Source: Sphingomonas rubra (lineage in GTDB: Bacteria > Pseudomonadota > Alphaproteobacteria > Sphingomonadales > Sphingomonadaceae). From it: 64,000 bases of DNA. Below, in pieces: positions 28,613 through 38,383 of this stretch. The notes beneath the pieces were generated by a model. That model searched no databases. It saw only the letters and a list, made by a program, of their open reading frames with translations, and had not been told where the DNA came from. A program made the translations under genes and the position numbers. Each line of letters opens with the position of its first letter. Position 1 is the first letter of the stretch. Location of the stretch: the NCBI RefSeq assembly GCF_900115745.1, contig NZ_FOXP01000003.1:131501-195500 (forward strand), written 5' to 3'.

Positions 28613-28873
28613 ATGCCCGCCATGGCGACGATCATCGACAATCTCGCGACCTTCCCGCGCCAGACCCGCGCCACCGTGGCGACGATCGACTGGGCACGCC
28701 TCGCGGTGCCCGAGGCGCGTCGCCTGCGCGAACTCGGCTTCGACGAGGGTGCCGACGTGGAGGTGCTGCACCGCGCTCGCTTCGGCACCGGCCCGGTCGC
28801 CTGCCGTATCGGTCGCATGACGGTGGCACTGCGGCGCACCGTCGCCGCCGCGATCTCCGTTTCCAAGCGCTGA
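28613..28873 (+). CDS. feoA: ferrous iron transport protein A
   Basis: 86 residues (83 if the second ATG at 28622 is used). SH3-like FeoA fold: RLRELGFDEGADVEVLHRA followed by GPVACRIGRMTVALRR. FeoA is a small cytoplasmic partner that modulates FeoB. It lies 2 nt before feoB. Confidence 0.9.
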   Translation: MPAMATIIDNLATFPRQTRATVATIDWARLAVPEARRLRELGFDEGADVEVLHRARFGTGPVACRIGRMTVALRRTVAAAISVSKR

Positions 28874-28875
28874 CG

Positions 28876-30729
28876 ATGCACGCAGCGCCCTTGGTGGCGC
28901 TCGTCGGCAATCCCAATGCCGGCAAGAGCGCGCTGTTCAACGCGCTGACCGGTGCCCGGCAGAAGGTCGGCAACTATCCCGGCGTTACGGTGGAACGTCA
29001 CTCCGGCCGCCTCGCACTGGACGACGGCCGCCCCGTCGAGCTGGTCGACCTGCCCGGCACCTACAGCCTCGACCCCGCCTCCGCCGACGAGCGCGTCACC
29101 CGCGACGTCGTCACCGGCCGGGGCAAGTTCGAGCGCGCGCCCGACGCGCTGGTGGTGGTGGTCGACGCCGCCAATCTGGACAACCATCTCCGCTTCGCGC
29201 TCCAGCTGATCGCACTCGGCCGCCCCGTCGTCGTCGCGCTCAACATGGTCGATCTGGCGGAGCGCGACGGTCTGACGCTCGATCCCGCAATCCTCTCGCG
29301 CGAACTCGGCGTCCCCGTCGTCCCGACGGTGGCGGTCCGCAAGCGCGGCCTCGACGACCTCCGCGCCGCGCTCACCGATCTGGTCGGCCGCCACGCCGTC
29401 ACCGCGCCGGCCGAGGTGGAAGAGGACATGGTCGTCCTCCAGCGCCGGGCCCGCACCATCGCGCAACGAGCGGTGGTGAACGAGACGCCCGGCCGCCGCT
29501 GGGGCCACGCGCTCGACGCGGTGGCGCTCCACCCGTTGTTCGGCCCGCTCCTGCTGCTCGCATTGCTGTTCGTCATGTTCCAGGCGGTCTTCGCCTGGTC
29601 GGAAGCACCGATCGGCTGGATCGAGGAAGGCTTCACCGCGCTGGAGGCGTTCGTCAGCGGCCTGCTGCCCGACGGCTTCTTCCGCTCGCTCATCACCGAC
29701 GGGCTGATCGCCGGGGTCGGCGCGGTGATCGTGTTCCTGCCGCAAATCCTGATCCTGTTCCTCTTCATCCTGGTGCTGGAGGCGTCGGGCTACATGGTCC
29801 GCGCCGCCTTTCTGATGGACCGGATGATGGCGCGCGTCGGCCTGTCCGGCCGTGCCTTCATCCCGCTGCTGTCGAGCTTCGCCTGCGCCGTCCCCGGCAT
29901 CATGGCGACGCGCACGATCGACGACGAGAAGGACCGGCTGACCACCATCCTGATCGCGCCGCTGATGACCTGCTCGGCGCGGCTGCCCGTCTACACCATC
30001 ATCATCGGCGCCTTCATTCCCGACCGTACCGTCGGCGGCTGGGTCGGCTTGCAGGGGCTGGTGCTGTTCGGCCTTTACGTGCTCGGCATCCTCGGCGCCT
30101 TCGTCGCCGCGCTGGCGCTCCGCCGCACGGTGACCAAGGGCGCCTCGTCGGGCTTCATGATGGAGATGCCCAAATACCAGTGGCCGCAATGGCGCGACGT
30201 GACGCTCGGCCTGTGGAGCCGCGTCGAGATCTTCCTGAAGCGCGCCGGCACCACCATCGCGCTGACCACGGTGATCCTATGGGCGCTGCTCTCCTATCCC
30301 AAGCCGCCCGAGGGCAGCCCGGTCAGCCAGGTCGATTACTCGGTCGCCGGCCGCATCGCCAACGGTCTGGAGGTGATCGTCCGTCCGATCGGCTTCAACC
30401 GCGACATTACGCTCGCGCTGATCCCGGCAATGGCCGCGCGCGAGGTGGCGGTGGCGGCGATCGGCACCGTCTACGCGATCGACGATCCCGAAGCGGAGGG
30501 CGGCCAGAAGGCGATCACCGAGAATCTGCGCGACCGCTGGAGCCTGCCCACCGCACTCGCCTTCCTGATGTGGTTCGTCTTCGCGCCGCAATGCATCTCG
30601 ACGATCGCGGTGACCCGCCGCGAGACCAACGGGTGGAAGTGGCCCGCCTTCATGGTTGGCTATTTGTTCGCCGCCGCGTACATCATGGCCGGCATCACAT
30701 ACTGGCTCGCGGTCGCGCTGGGCCTCTAG
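28876..30729 (+). CDS. feoB: ferrous iron transport protein B
   Basis: 617 residues. The N-terminal G domain has GNPNAGKSALFN (G1), PGVTVERHSG (G2), DLPGTYSL (G3) and NMVD (G4). A helical spacer follows, then about 9-10 membrane spans with two Gate domains, including SFACAVPGIMATRTI and MAAREVAVAAIGTVY. It imports Fe2+ across the inner membrane with feoA. It is shorter than the E. coli protein, as is usual in this group. ssb starts 12 nt downstream. Confidence 0.96.
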   Translation: MHAAPLVALVGNPNAGKSALFNALTGARQKVGNYPGVTVERHSGRLALDDGRPVELVDLPGTYSLDPASADERVTRDVVTGRGKFERAPDALVVVVDAANLDNHLRFALQLIALGRPVVVALNMVDLAERDGLTLDPAILSRELGVPVVPTVAVRKRGLDDLRAALTDLVGRHAVTAPAEVEEDMVVLQRRARTIAQRAVVNETPGRRWGHALDAVALHPLFGPLLLLALLFVMFQAVFAWSEAPIGWIEEGFTALEAFVSGLLPDGFFRSLITDGLIAGVGAVIVFLPQILILFLFILVLEASGYMVRAAFLMDRMMARVGLSGRAFIPLLSSFACAVPGIMATRTIDDEKDRLTTILIAPLMTCSARLPVYTIIIGAFIPDRTVGGWVGLQGLVLFGLYVLGILGAFVAALALRRTVTKGASSGFMMEMPKYQWPQWRDVTLGLWSRVEIFLKRAGTTIALTTVILWALLSYPKPPEGSPVSQVDYSVAGRIANGLEVIVRPIGFNRDITLALIPAMAAREVAVAAIGTVYAIDDPEAEGGQKAITENLRDRWSLPTALAFLMWFVFAPQCISTIAVTRRETNGWKWPAFMVGYLFAAAYIMAGITYWLAVALGL

Positions 30730-30741
30730 CGGAGTTCTCCC

Positions 30742-31299
30742 ATGGCGGGCAGCGTCAACAAGGTCATTCTCGTCGGCAATCTGGGGCGCGACCCGGAGAG
30801 CCGCAGCTTTCAGAACGGCGGCAAGGTCGTCAACCTCCGCATCGCCACCTCCGAATCGTGGAAGGACAAGTCGTCCGGAGAGCGGAAGGAAAAGACCGAA
30901 TGGCATTCGGTGGCGATCTTCAACGAAGGTCTGGCCAACGTCGCCGAGCGGTTCCTGCGCAAGGGATCGAAGGTCTATATCGAGGGTGCGCTGCAGACCC
31001 GCAAATGGCAGGACCAGCAGGGGCAGGACAAATATTCCACCGAGATCGTGCTCCAGGGCTTCAACAGCGTCCTGACCATGCTCGACGGGCCCGGCGGTGG
31101 CCAGGGTGGCGGCGGCGGTGGTGGCCAGCGCGGCGGCAGTGACGACTGGGCCGGCGGCGGCGGCGGCAACGATTTCGGCGGTGGCAGCGGCGGCGGTTAT
31201 GGCGGCGGTCGCGGCGGATCGTCCGGCGGCGGCAACAAGGGCGGCTTCGGCCAGGGCGGCGGCTTCGCCGACGACCTCGACGACGACGTGCCGTTCTGA
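30742..31299 (+). CDS. ssb: single-stranded DNA-binding protein
   Basis: 185 residues. OB fold at residues 1-115 ([44 protein letters not shown]), then a Gly-rich linker of about 55 residues and the conserved acidic tip DDDVPF that recruits repair and replication proteins. It binds ssDNA at forks. It lies 12 nt after feoB, so it may be partly read from the feo promoter. Confidence 0.97.
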   Translation: MAGSVNKVILVGNLGRDPESRSFQNGGKVVNLRIATSESWKDKSSGERKEKTEWHSVAIFNEGLANVAERFLRKGSKVYIEGALQTRKWQDQQGQDKYSTEIVLQGFNSVLTMLDGPGGGQGGGGGGGQRGGSDDWAGGGGGNDFGGGSGGGYGGGRGGSSGGGNKGGFGQGGGFADDLDDDVPF

Positions 31300-31349
31300 T
31301 CGACCTCACCAACTTGGATCAACCAGTCCCCTCGGTCGTTCACCCGTCT

Positions 31350-32834
31350 ATGCGTATCCTGTCCCGGTACGACGCCCAGCATCTCCGCGATGCCGGCGCG
31401 CTCGACGACCTGACCTCTTTTGCGGCGCGGCTGTGCGATACACCGGTGTCGCTCGTCACGCTGCTCGAAGAAGAAGACCAGCATTTCATCGGCCGCACCG
31501 GCACCGACCTGCGGGGCACGCCCGCGGGGATCGCCTTCTGCGCGCACGCGGTCGCGGCCAACAGCTATGTCGAGGTCGGCGACATGACGGCGGACCCGCG
31601 TTTCGCGGACAATCCGCTCGTCACGGGTGATCCCCACGCGCGCTTCTACGCCGGCATGCCCATGGTGGCGGACGATGGCAGCGCCATCGGCACCTTCTGC
31701 GTGATCGACATGGTGCCGCGCCCCGGCCTCACCGATCTCCAGCGCAACGGGCTGGCGGTGCTCGCCCGTGCCGCAATGGCCCGGCTCGACGATCGGCGGG
31801 TCGCGCGCGAGCAAGGCATGGCCAGCGCGCGGAACGCCCGCGCGCTGGAAGATAGCGAGCGCCGCTTCCAGACGCTCGCCGACACCATGCCGCAGATGGT
31901 CTGGTCGACGCTACCGGACGGTTTCCACGATTACTACAACGCACGCTGGTACGAGTTCACCGGCGTCCCCGCGGGCACCACCGATGGCGCGGGCTGGAAC
32001 GACATGTTCCATGCGGAGGATCAGGAGCGGGCCTGGGGTGTCTGGCGCCACAGTCTGGAAACCGGCGAACCTTACCAGATCGAGTATCGCCTGCGCCATT
32101 TCGACGGCACCTATCGCTGGGTGCTCGGCCGCGCCCTACCCATCCGCGACGAGAGCGGTGCGATCACGCGCTGGTTCGGCACCTGCACCGACATCCACGC
32201 GCAGAAGCTCGCGCTGGAAGAGCGCGAGATCATCAGCCAGGAACTGAGCCACCGCATCAAGAACATCTTCGCGGTGGTCGCCGGCCTGATCCAATTCGCC
32301 GCGCGCGCCCGGCCGGAATTCGCCCCCGCCGCGACCGATCTGCGCCAGCGCATCACCGCGCTCGGCCGCGCGCACGACTTCGTCCGGCCGCACAGCGCCC
32401 AGTCGCGTCCCTCCGCGCAGCAGGACTCGCTTACCGGCCTGCTCGCCGACCTGTTCGAACCTTATCAGCAGCCCGACCGCGACCGCATCCGCGTGCAGGG
32501 CACCGACGTGCTGATCGACGACCGATCGGCCACGCCGCTGTCGCTGCTCTTTCACGAGCTTGCCACCAATGCGACGAAATACGGTGCGCTGTCGACCGAA
32601 CTCGGTGAGGCGAGCGTGTCGATCGACCAGGCCGATGGACGCGTCATCCTGCGCTGGGTGGAACAGGGGGGACCCCGCGTCGTCGCACCTGCGGATGCAG
32701 CGAATGGGTTCGGCAGTCAGCTGATCGAGTTGAGTGCGGTGCGACAGCTCGGCGGCACCATCGCGCGCGACTGGGCGGAGAGCGGCGTCACCGTCACCAT
32801 CGACGTGCCGTCGACCGCGTTCAGCCGCTCCTGA
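31350..32834 (+). CDS. GAF-PAS sensor histidine kinase, HWE type
   Basis: 494 residues from the ATG; a TTG at 31314 is in frame. No membrane span. GAF domain at about 15-150 (PVSLVTLLEEEDQHFIGRTG, GTFCVIDMVPR), PAS/PAC at about 175-290 (WYEFTGVPAGTTD, YRLRHFDGTYRWVLGRALPI). The kinase part has the H-box ELSHRIKNIFAVVAGLI, HELATNATKYGALS and the W-x-E motif RWVEQGG that marks HWE kinases. It is a cytoplasmic sensor, plausibly of light, redox or a ligand. The facing receiver gene is the nearest partner. Confidence 0.92.
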   Translation: MRILSRYDAQHLRDAGALDDLTSFAARLCDTPVSLVTLLEEEDQHFIGRTGTDLRGTPAGIAFCAHAVAANSYVEVGDMTADPRFADNPLVTGDPHARFYAGMPMVADDGSAIGTFCVIDMVPRPGLTDLQRNGLAVLARAAMARLDDRRVAREQGMASARNARALEDSERRFQTLADTMPQMVWSTLPDGFHDYYNARWYEFTGVPAGTTDGAGWNDMFHAEDQERAWGVWRHSLETGEPYQIEYRLRHFDGTYRWVLGRALPIRDESGAITRWFGTCTDIHAQKLALEEREIISQELSHRIKNIFAVVAGLIQFAARARPEFAPAATDLRQRITALGRAHDFVRPHSAQSRPSAQQDSLTGLLADLFEPYQQPDRDRIRVQGTDVLIDDRSATPLSLLFHELATNATKYGALSTELGEASVSIDQADGRVILRWVEQGGPRVVAPADAANGFGSQLIELSAVRQLGGTIARDWAESGVTVTIDVPSTAFSRS

Positions 32835-32837
32835 TCG

Positions 32838-33239
32838 TCAGGCCGCGGCGGCCGGCCGCTCGAACGGCACGACCTCGGCATTGGCCGGCGCGTCCGTCTG
32901 CGTAGCGATCGCCGCGGCGGCCAGGATCGCCGCCTCGCTGAACGGCTTGCGCACGTAACCGAGCGCGCCGTTGCCGTCGCCGATCTGCGTGGGATTGGCG
33001 GTGACGAACACTACCTTGATACCGTGATCCGCGGCAATGCGACGCGCAATATCGGGCCCGGTCGGCCCGTCACGCAGGTTGACGTCGACGAAGGCGAAGC
33101 CACAATCGGGCGCAGCTTCCAATGCACTCGCGCGATCGGCCGCGATCGCCGCCACATGGTAGCCGGCGTCGATCAGAATGCGCTCCAGGTCGAGCGCCAC
33201 GAAAATCTCGTCCTCAACGATCAGGGCCGTCTTGCTCAT
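32838..33239 (-). CDS. single-domain response regulator
   Basis: 133 residues. CheY-like receiver with VEDE acidic pocket, phospho-acceptor Asp in FVDVNLRDG, Thr in FVTANP and Lys in YVRKPF, followed by a short Ala/Pro tail with no output domain. It converges on the HWE kinase gene with only 3 nt between stops, and HWE kinases often signal to such receivers. An upstream in-frame ATG at 33302 would add 21 residues overlapping the parS-like site. Confidence 0.9.
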   Translation of the reverse strand: MSKTALIVEDEIFVALDLERILIDAGYHVAAIAADRASALEAAPDCGFAFVDVNLRDGPTGPDIARRIAADHGIKVVFVTANPTQIGDGNGALGYVRKPFSEAAILAAAAIATQTDAPANAEVVPFERPAAAA

Positions 33240-33285
33240 CGGTCCACTCACAACATGAGCGCTGACAACATCCGAAGTGGTCCTT

Positions 33286-33301
33286 TGTTCCACGTGGATC
33301 A
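33286..33301. other. parS-like palindrome with one mismatch
   Basis: TGTTCCACGTGGATCA differs from the two perfect sites in this window (TGTTCCACGTGGAACA at 58616 and 61038) at a single base. It overlaps the stop codon of metW and lies about 19 kb from the proposed origin on the opposite side from parAB. It may be a third centromere-like ParB site; binding strength with the mismatch is unknown. Confidence 0.6.
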
Positions 33302-33889
33302 TCGTTTCCGCAGCAGGAACACCGCGTGCTCCGCCAGCAGGTTCGCGCCCCCTGCCCCGCGCCGACGTCCGCCGCCTAAGAACCACGCCCCTTCCACCAC
33401 CAGGCCGCGCTCGCCCACGAAGGCACGGAAATCGCCGATGGTGACGTGATGGATGTTGGGCGTGTCGTACCACTGCTCCGGCAGCAATTCCGTCACCGGC
33501 ATCCGCCCTCCCCACAGCAACGACAGCCGCACCCGCCAGTGGGCGAAGTTGGGGAAGGACACGAAGGCGAGACGGCCGATCCGCAGCATCTCATCCAGCA
33601 CCAGATGCGGGCCTCGCGTCGTCTGCAACGTCTGGCTGAGGATCGCGTAATCGAAACTGCCGTCGGGGTATCCTCCAAGGTCGATATCCGCGTCGCCCTG
33701 CACGACCGGCAATCCCCGTGCCACCGCCGCCGCGACGTTTGCCGCGTCCAGCTCCAGCCCGCGCGCATCGACCTTCGACCGGCTGCGCAACGCGGCCATC
33801 AGCGCTCCGTCGCCACAACCGATGTCCAGCACCCGCGTGCCCGGCACCACATGCTCGGCGATCAGCGCCAGGTCGGGCCGCAGCATCAT
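33299..33889 (-). CDS. metW: methionine biosynthesis protein MetW
   Basis: 196 residues. SAM-methyltransferase fold: [15 protein letters not shown] motif I, the [20 protein letters not shown] region and [20 protein letters not shown], a MetW hallmark. In Proteobacteria MetW pairs with MetX and is needed for full acetyltransferase function. It overlaps the metX stop by 4 nt. Confidence 0.95.
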   Translation of the reverse strand: MMLRPDLALIAEHVVPGTRVLDIGCGDGALMAALRSRSKVDARGLELDAANVAAAVARGLPVVQGDADIDLGGYPDGSFDYAILSQTLQTTRGPHLVLDEMLRIGRLAFVSFPNFAHWRVRLSLLWGGRMPVTELLPEQWYDTPNIHHVTIGDFRAFVGERGLVVEGAWFLGGGRRRGAGGANLLAEHAVFLLRKR

Positions 33890-34995
33890 GCGCCGCCTCG
33901 CAGGAAACCGTCGACCACCCGGTTCATCGCCGGACTCTCGAGCAGGAAGGCATCGTGCCCATAGGGACTGGACAACTCGACGAAGCTCGCCGGGCAACCC
34001 GCGGCATTGAGCGCGTGGACGATGTGGCGCGACTCCACGGTCGGGTACAGCCAGTCGCTGTCGAAGCTGACCAAGCAGAACCGCGCCGCCGTCGGCCGGA
34101 ACGCCGCCGCCAGCGTGCCGCCATGCTCCTCCGCCAGGTCGAAGTAATCCATCGCGCGCGTGATATAGAGGTAGGAGTTGGCGTCGAAGCGATCGACGAA
34201 GCTCAGCCCCTGGTGCCGCAGGTAACTCTCCACCTGGAAATCGGCGTCGAATCCGAACCCCTTCGCCTCGCGCCCCTGCAATTTGCGCCCGAACTTCTCG
34301 GTCAGGCCGATCTCCGACAGGTAGGTGATGTGTGCCGCCATCCGCGCCACCGCCAGCCCTGCCGCGGGTGGCTCGTCGGCGGGATAGTCGCCGCCTCGCC
34401 AGCGCGGGTCCGCCATGATCGCCTGCCGTCCGACTTCGTGAAAAGCGATGTTCTGCGCCGTGTGCCGCGCGGTGGAGGCGATCACCACCGCCGCGCGTAC
34501 CCGGTCCGGGAAGGTCGCCGGCCAGGACAGCGCCTGCATCCCGCCCATCGATCCCCCCACCACCGCGGCAAGCGTGCGAATGCCGAGATGATCGACCAAC
34601 AGGCCCTGCGCCCGCACCATGTCGCGGATGGTGATGACCGGGAACGCCATCGCATAGGCGCGCCCCGTCGCCGGATCGGTCGAAGCCGGCCCCGACGATC
34701 CCATGCAGCTACCGAGCACATTGGCGCAGACGACGAAGTGCCGCGCGGGGTCGATCGGCTTTCCTTCGCCCACCAGCCGCGTCCACCAGCCGGGCTTGCC
34801 GGTGCGCGGGTGCGGGCTGGCGACGTGCTGGTCGCCGGTCAGCGCGTGGCAGATCAGCACCGCGTTGCCCGCCTCGGCATCGAGCGTGCCATAAGTCTCG
34901 TAGGCGATCTCGACGACGTCCAGCGTCGCCCCGCCGTCCAGCCGGAGCGGCCCGAGACGCGCGTGTCGCGACAAGCCGAAGCGCTGATCCGTCAT
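33886..34995 (-). CDS. metX: homoserine O-acyltransferase
   Basis: 369 residues from [10 protein letters not shown]. Alpha/beta hydrolase fold: nucleophile Ser in [23 protein letters not shown] upstream, Asp in SFDSDWLYP and His in YGHDAFLLE. It acylates homoserine (acetyl or succinyl CoA; many Proteobacterial MetX are succinyltransferases) in methionine synthesis. First gene of metXW, divergent from hisC across 82 bp. Confidence 0.95.
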   Translation of the reverse strand: MTDQRFGLSRHARLGPLRLDGGATLDVVEIAYETYGTLDAEAGNAVLICHALTGDQHVASPHPRTGKPGWWTRLVGEGKPIDPARHFVVCANVLGSCMGSSGPASTDPATGRAYAMAFPVITIRDMVRAQGLLVDHLGIRTLAAVVGGSMGGMQALSWPATFPDRVRAAVVIASTARHTAQNIAFHEVGRQAIMADPRWRGGDYPADEPPAAGLAVARMAAHITYLSEIGLTEKFGRKLQGREAKGFGFDADFQVESYLRHQGLSFVDRFDANSYLYITRAMDYFDLAEEHGGTLAAAFRPTAARFCLVSFDSDWLYPTVESRHIVHALNAAGCPASFVELSSPYGHDAFLLESPAMNRVVDGFLRGGA

Positions 34996-35077
34996 GGCCC
35001 GCGTCGCTAGGGCGCGGGCGCGACGGAGGCAAGCCACCGCTCTGGCAGGACGCGGGCGGTGCGGCTATGGCGCGGCC

Positions 35078-36184
35078 ATGTCGACCTCCGCTCCCGCGCC
35101 CAAGCCCTGGGTCATGGCGATCGCGCCCTACGTGCCCGGCCGCTCCACCACCGATGACGGCCGCAAGGTCGTGAAGCTCTCGTCCAACGAAAATCCGCTC
35201 GGCACCAGCGTCAAGGCCGTGGCCGCGTTCGATGCGGCACGCGGCGACCTGGAACGCTATCCCGACGCGGGCGCCGCCGCCCTGCGCGAGGCGATCGCCG
35301 CGGCGCACGGGCTCGATCCGGCGCGGGTGATCTACGGCACCGGCTCGGACGACATCCTCCACCTCGTCGCCGGCGCCTTCGCGGGGCCCGGCGACGAGGT
35401 GATCCACGTCCGCTTCGGCTTCGCGGTGTACGAGATCGCGACGCGGCGCGTCGGCGCGGAACCGGTGATCGTGCCCGATCGCGACTACGCCACCGACGTC
35501 GACGCGATCCTGGCGGCGGTGACGGAGCGGACGACGATGGTCTACGTCGCCAATCCCAACAACCCGACCGGTACGTTCGCGGACCGGGACGAGATCGCCC
35601 GCCTCCACGCCGGCCTGCCGCCGCACGTGGTGCTGGTGCTCGACCAGGCTTATGCCGAGTATCTGGCGGACGGCGAGGACGATGGCGGCCTGGCCCTGGC
35701 GGCGAGCGCCGGCAACGTGCTGGTGACGCGCACCTTCTCCAAGATCCACGGCCTCGCCGCCGAGCGGATTGGCTGGGGCTACGCCTCGGCGCCGATCATC
35801 GACGCGATGCACCGCATCCGCGCGCCGTTCAACGTCACCATCGCAGGCCAGCAGGCGGCGATCGCGGCGATCGGCGACGCCAGCTTCGTCGCGTCGACCC
35901 GCGCCCACAATGACGAGTGGCGCGGCTGGTTCGAGCGCGAGCTGGCCTCGCTCGGCAACGCCGGGCTGCGCTGCGTTCCCTCCAAGGCCAATTTCGTGCT
36001 GGTGCTGTTCGAGGGCAGGCTGACGGCGGAGAGCGCGTACAAGGGGCTGATGGACGCGGGCTATATCGTCCGCTGGCTGCCCGGTCAGGGCCTGCCGCAC
36101 GCGCTGCGCATCACCATCGGCACCGAGGAGGAGACGCGCGGCGTCGTCGCGGCGCTCAGGACGCTGGTGGACCGGGCGGGCTGA
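35078..36184 (+). CDS. hisC: histidinol-phosphate / aromatic aminotransferase
   Basis: 368 residues, class I/II PLP enzyme. KLSSNENPLGTS N-terminus, NPNNPTGTF (Asn contact), DQAYAEY and the PLP lysine in RTFSKIHGLAAERIGW. It transaminates histidinol phosphate, and in sphingomonads often also phenylpyruvate-type acids. The one-base overlap with the prephenate dehydrogenase gene downstream supports an aromatic role. Confidence 0.92.
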   Translation: MSTSAPAPKPWVMAIAPYVPGRSTTDDGRKVVKLSSNENPLGTSVKAVAAFDAARGDLERYPDAGAAALREAIAAAHGLDPARVIYGTGSDDILHLVAGAFAGPGDEVIHVRFGFAVYEIATRRVGAEPVIVPDRDYATDVDAILAAVTERTTMVYVANPNNPTGTFADRDEIARLHAGLPPHVVLVLDQAYAEYLADGEDDGGLALAASAGNVLVTRTFSKIHGLAAERIGWGYASAPIIDAMHRIRAPFNVTIAGQQAAIAAIGDASFVASTRAHNDEWRGWFERELASLGNAGLRCVPSKANFVLVLFEGRLTAESAYKGLMDAGYIVRWLPGQGLPHALRITIGTEEETRGVVAALRTLVDRAG

Positions 36185-37095
36185 TGCTGCCGTTCGCGCG
36201 CGTCGCGATCATCGGGCTGGGCCTGATCGGCTCGTCGATCGCGCGCGGCGTGCGCCAGACGATGCCGACCGTGCGACTGACCGGTCACGACGCCGATCCC
36301 GCCGTACGCGCGGCAGCGGTGACGCTCGATCTGGTCGATGACGTGGCGGATCACCCCGGCGCCGCGGTGATCGACGCCGACCTCGTCATCCTGTGCGTTC
36401 CCGTCGGCGCGATCGGCGAGGCGGCGGCCGCGCTGGCGGCGGACCTGCCCGCGGACGCGATCGTCAGCGACGTCGGCAGCTGCAAGACCGAGGTCGCCCG
36501 CGCCCTCGCCGCGGCGCTGCCCGACGCGATGATCGTACCCGCCCATCCCGTCGCCGGCACCGAGCGGAGCGGCCCGGAAGCAGGCTTCGCGACGCTGTTC
36601 CAGCGCCGCTGGTGCATCCTGACGCCGCCCGCCGACGCCGATCCGGCCGTGGTGGAGCGGGTCGCCGAGTTCTGGCGGCGGCTCGGCGCGGCGGTGGAGG
36701 TGATGACGCCCGAGCATCACGACCGGGTGCTGGCGGTGACCAGCCACCTGCCCCACCTGATCGCCTACTCGATCGTCGGCACCGCCAGCGACCTGGAGGC
36801 GGTGACGGAGAGCGAGGTCATCAAATATTCCGCCGGAGGTTTCCGCGATTTCACCCGTATCGCCGCGTCCGACCCGACGATGTGGCGCGACGTGTTCCTC
36901 CACAATCGCGAGGCGGTGCTGGAGATGCTCGGCCGCTTCTCCGAGGATCTCGCCAGCCTACAGCGCGCGATCCGCTGGGGCGACGGGGACGTGCTGTTCG
37001 ACCTGTTCACCCGCACGCGCGCGGTGCGCCGGTCGATCGTCGAGCAGGGCCAGGACGACGCGCGCGAGGATTTCGGTCGCGCGCACCAGCAGTGA
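36184..37095 (+). CDS. tyrC: prephenate/arogenate dehydrogenase
   Basis: 303 residues. N-terminal Rossmann domain VAIIGLGLIGSSIARG, then VSDVGSCKTEVARAL, PAHPVAGTERSGPEA and HLPHLIAYSIVGTA, all typical of TyrA-type dehydrogenases. It makes tyrosine precursors with NAD(P)+. Its ATG overlaps the hisC stop by one base (TGATG). Confidence 0.94.
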   Translation: MLPFARVAIIGLGLIGSSIARGVRQTMPTVRLTGHDADPAVRAAAVTLDLVDDVADHPGAAVIDADLVILCVPVGAIGEAAAALAADLPADAIVSDVGSCKTEVARALAAALPDAMIVPAHPVAGTERSGPEAGFATLFQRRWCILTPPADADPAVVERVAEFWRRLGAAVEVMTPEHHDRVLAVTSHLPHLIAYSIVGTASDLEAVTESEVIKYSAGGFRDFTRIAASDPTMWRDVFLHNREAVLEMLGRFSEDLASLQRAIRWGDGDVLFDLFTRTRAVRRSIVEQGQDDAREDFGRAHQQ

Positions 37096-37122
37096 CGGTC
37101 GCCTGAACTCGCCGGCTTGATC

Positions 37123-37728
37123 TCAGAACTTCGGCCCCGCCACCGCCGCCTTGGCGCGCTTGGGCGTCGCGGCGTAGAGCTTGGCGATGGCGGCGTTGCG
37201 CGGATCGTTGTCGGCATAGTCGCGCGCCGACTGGCCGGCAACGCGATCGGCCTGGTCGGGATCGGCCTTCGCGGCGAGCAGCAGGCGCACCATGTCGATG
37301 TTGCGCAGCTGCGTCGCCAGGATCAGCGGCGTCACGCCCGACTGATCGCCCACGTTGGGATTGCCCCGTGCCGCGGCGAGCACCGGGATCATCTCCGCCT
37401 GGCCCTGCCGCACGGCGAGCAGCATCGGCGTCACGCCGTCCTTGTCGCGCAGATTGGCGTCGGCACCCTTCTGGAGCAGGTAGCGCAGATAGGTCATGTC
37501 GGCGCGCTTGACGACGATGTGGAGCGCGCCCTCCCCCGTTTCCAGCGAGCGGGCGTTGACCACGCTGCTGCCGGGCTTGTCGAGCATGGCGATGACGTCG
37601 TTGCCCTTGGCGTCCTTCACCGCGGTGAGGAACTTGTAGCTGTCCGACTGCTGCTGCGCCGTCGCGGGGACGGCGACCAGGGCGAACGCCAGGGCAATCG
37701 CGGGGGCGATCAGGGGCTTGCGGATCAT
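37123..37728 (-). CDS. secreted ankyrin repeat protein
   Basis: 201 residues with a signal peptide (MIRKPLIAPAIALAFALVAV). About four ankyrin repeats occupy residues 35-175: ALHIVVKRADMTYLRYLLQK, TPMLLAVRQGQAEMIPVLAA, TPLILATQLRNIDMVRLLLA. It is probably a periplasmic protein-binding scaffold; the partner is unknown. Short Lys/Ala tail. Confidence 0.88.
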   Translation of the reverse strand: MIRKPLIAPAIALAFALVAVPATAQQQSDSYKFLTAVKDAKGNDVIAMLDKPGSSVVNARSLETGEGALHIVVKRADMTYLRYLLQKGADANLRDKDGVTPMLLAVRQGQAEMIPVLAAARGNPNVGDQSGVTPLILATQLRNIDMVRLLLAAKADPDQADRVAGQSARDYADNDPRNAAIAKLYAATPKRAKAAVAGPKF

Positions 37729-37795
37729 CGAAGGGTCCTCATCTCGTGCACTCGACTTGCGCGAGCGACGGTAAGAGATCAAGGGTGGCCCGATC

Positions 37796-38383
37796 ATGAA
37801 CATGCGCTGGATCGCCCCGGCCCTTCTCGCGCCGCTGGCGCTCGCCGCCTGTCAGCAGGCTCCCGCCGCGACGCCGCCGCTCCAGGGCGCGCGCATCGGC
37901 GGCCCCTTCTCGCTGATCGACGGACATGGCCGCGCGGTCACCGATCGCAGCTTCGCCGGGAAGTGGCGGGTCGTGTATTTCGGATACACCTTCTGCCCCG
38001 ACGTGTGCCCGACCGACGTGCAGAACATCGGCGCGGGCCTGAAGCTCGTCGAGCAGGAACGGCCCGAACAGGGTGCCCAGGTGGTGCCCATCTTCGTCAC
38101 CGTCGATCCGGCCCGCGACACCCCCGCCGTGGTGCGGCAGTTCACGCAGGCGTTCCACCCGCGCATGGTGGGGCTGACCGGCTCTCCGCAGGCGATCGCG
38201 GCGGCGGAGAAGGCGTACGCGGTGTACGCGCGCAAAGGTGAGACGAGCCCCGCCGGCGGCTACGTGATGGATCATAGCCGCCAGGCCTATCTGATGGACC
38301 CCGCGGGCAAGCCGGTGGCGCTGATTCCCGCCGACCAGGGCCCCCGCGCCGTCGCCGACGAGATCGAGCGGTGGGTGTCGTGA
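37796..38383 (+). CDS. SCO1/SenC family lipoprotein
   Basis: 195 residues. Lipoprotein signal with lipobox LAAC at about residue 19. Copper site: CPDVCP (C-x-x-x-C) in FGYTFCPDVCPTDVQNIG and the distal His in YVMDHSRQAYLMD. It delivers copper or reduces thiols for cytochrome oxidase assembly on the outer face of the inner membrane. It overlaps the next gene by 4 nt (GTGA). Confidence 0.94.
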   Translation: MNMRWIAPALLAPLALAACQQAPAATPPLQGARIGGPFSLIDGHGRAVTDRSFAGKWRVVYFGYTFCPDVCPTDVQNIGAGLKLVEQERPEQGAQVVPIFVTVDPARDTPAVVRQFTQAFHPRMVGLTGSPQAIAAAEKAYAVYARKGETSPAGGYVMDHSRQAYLMDPAGKPVALIPADQGPRAVADEIERWVS

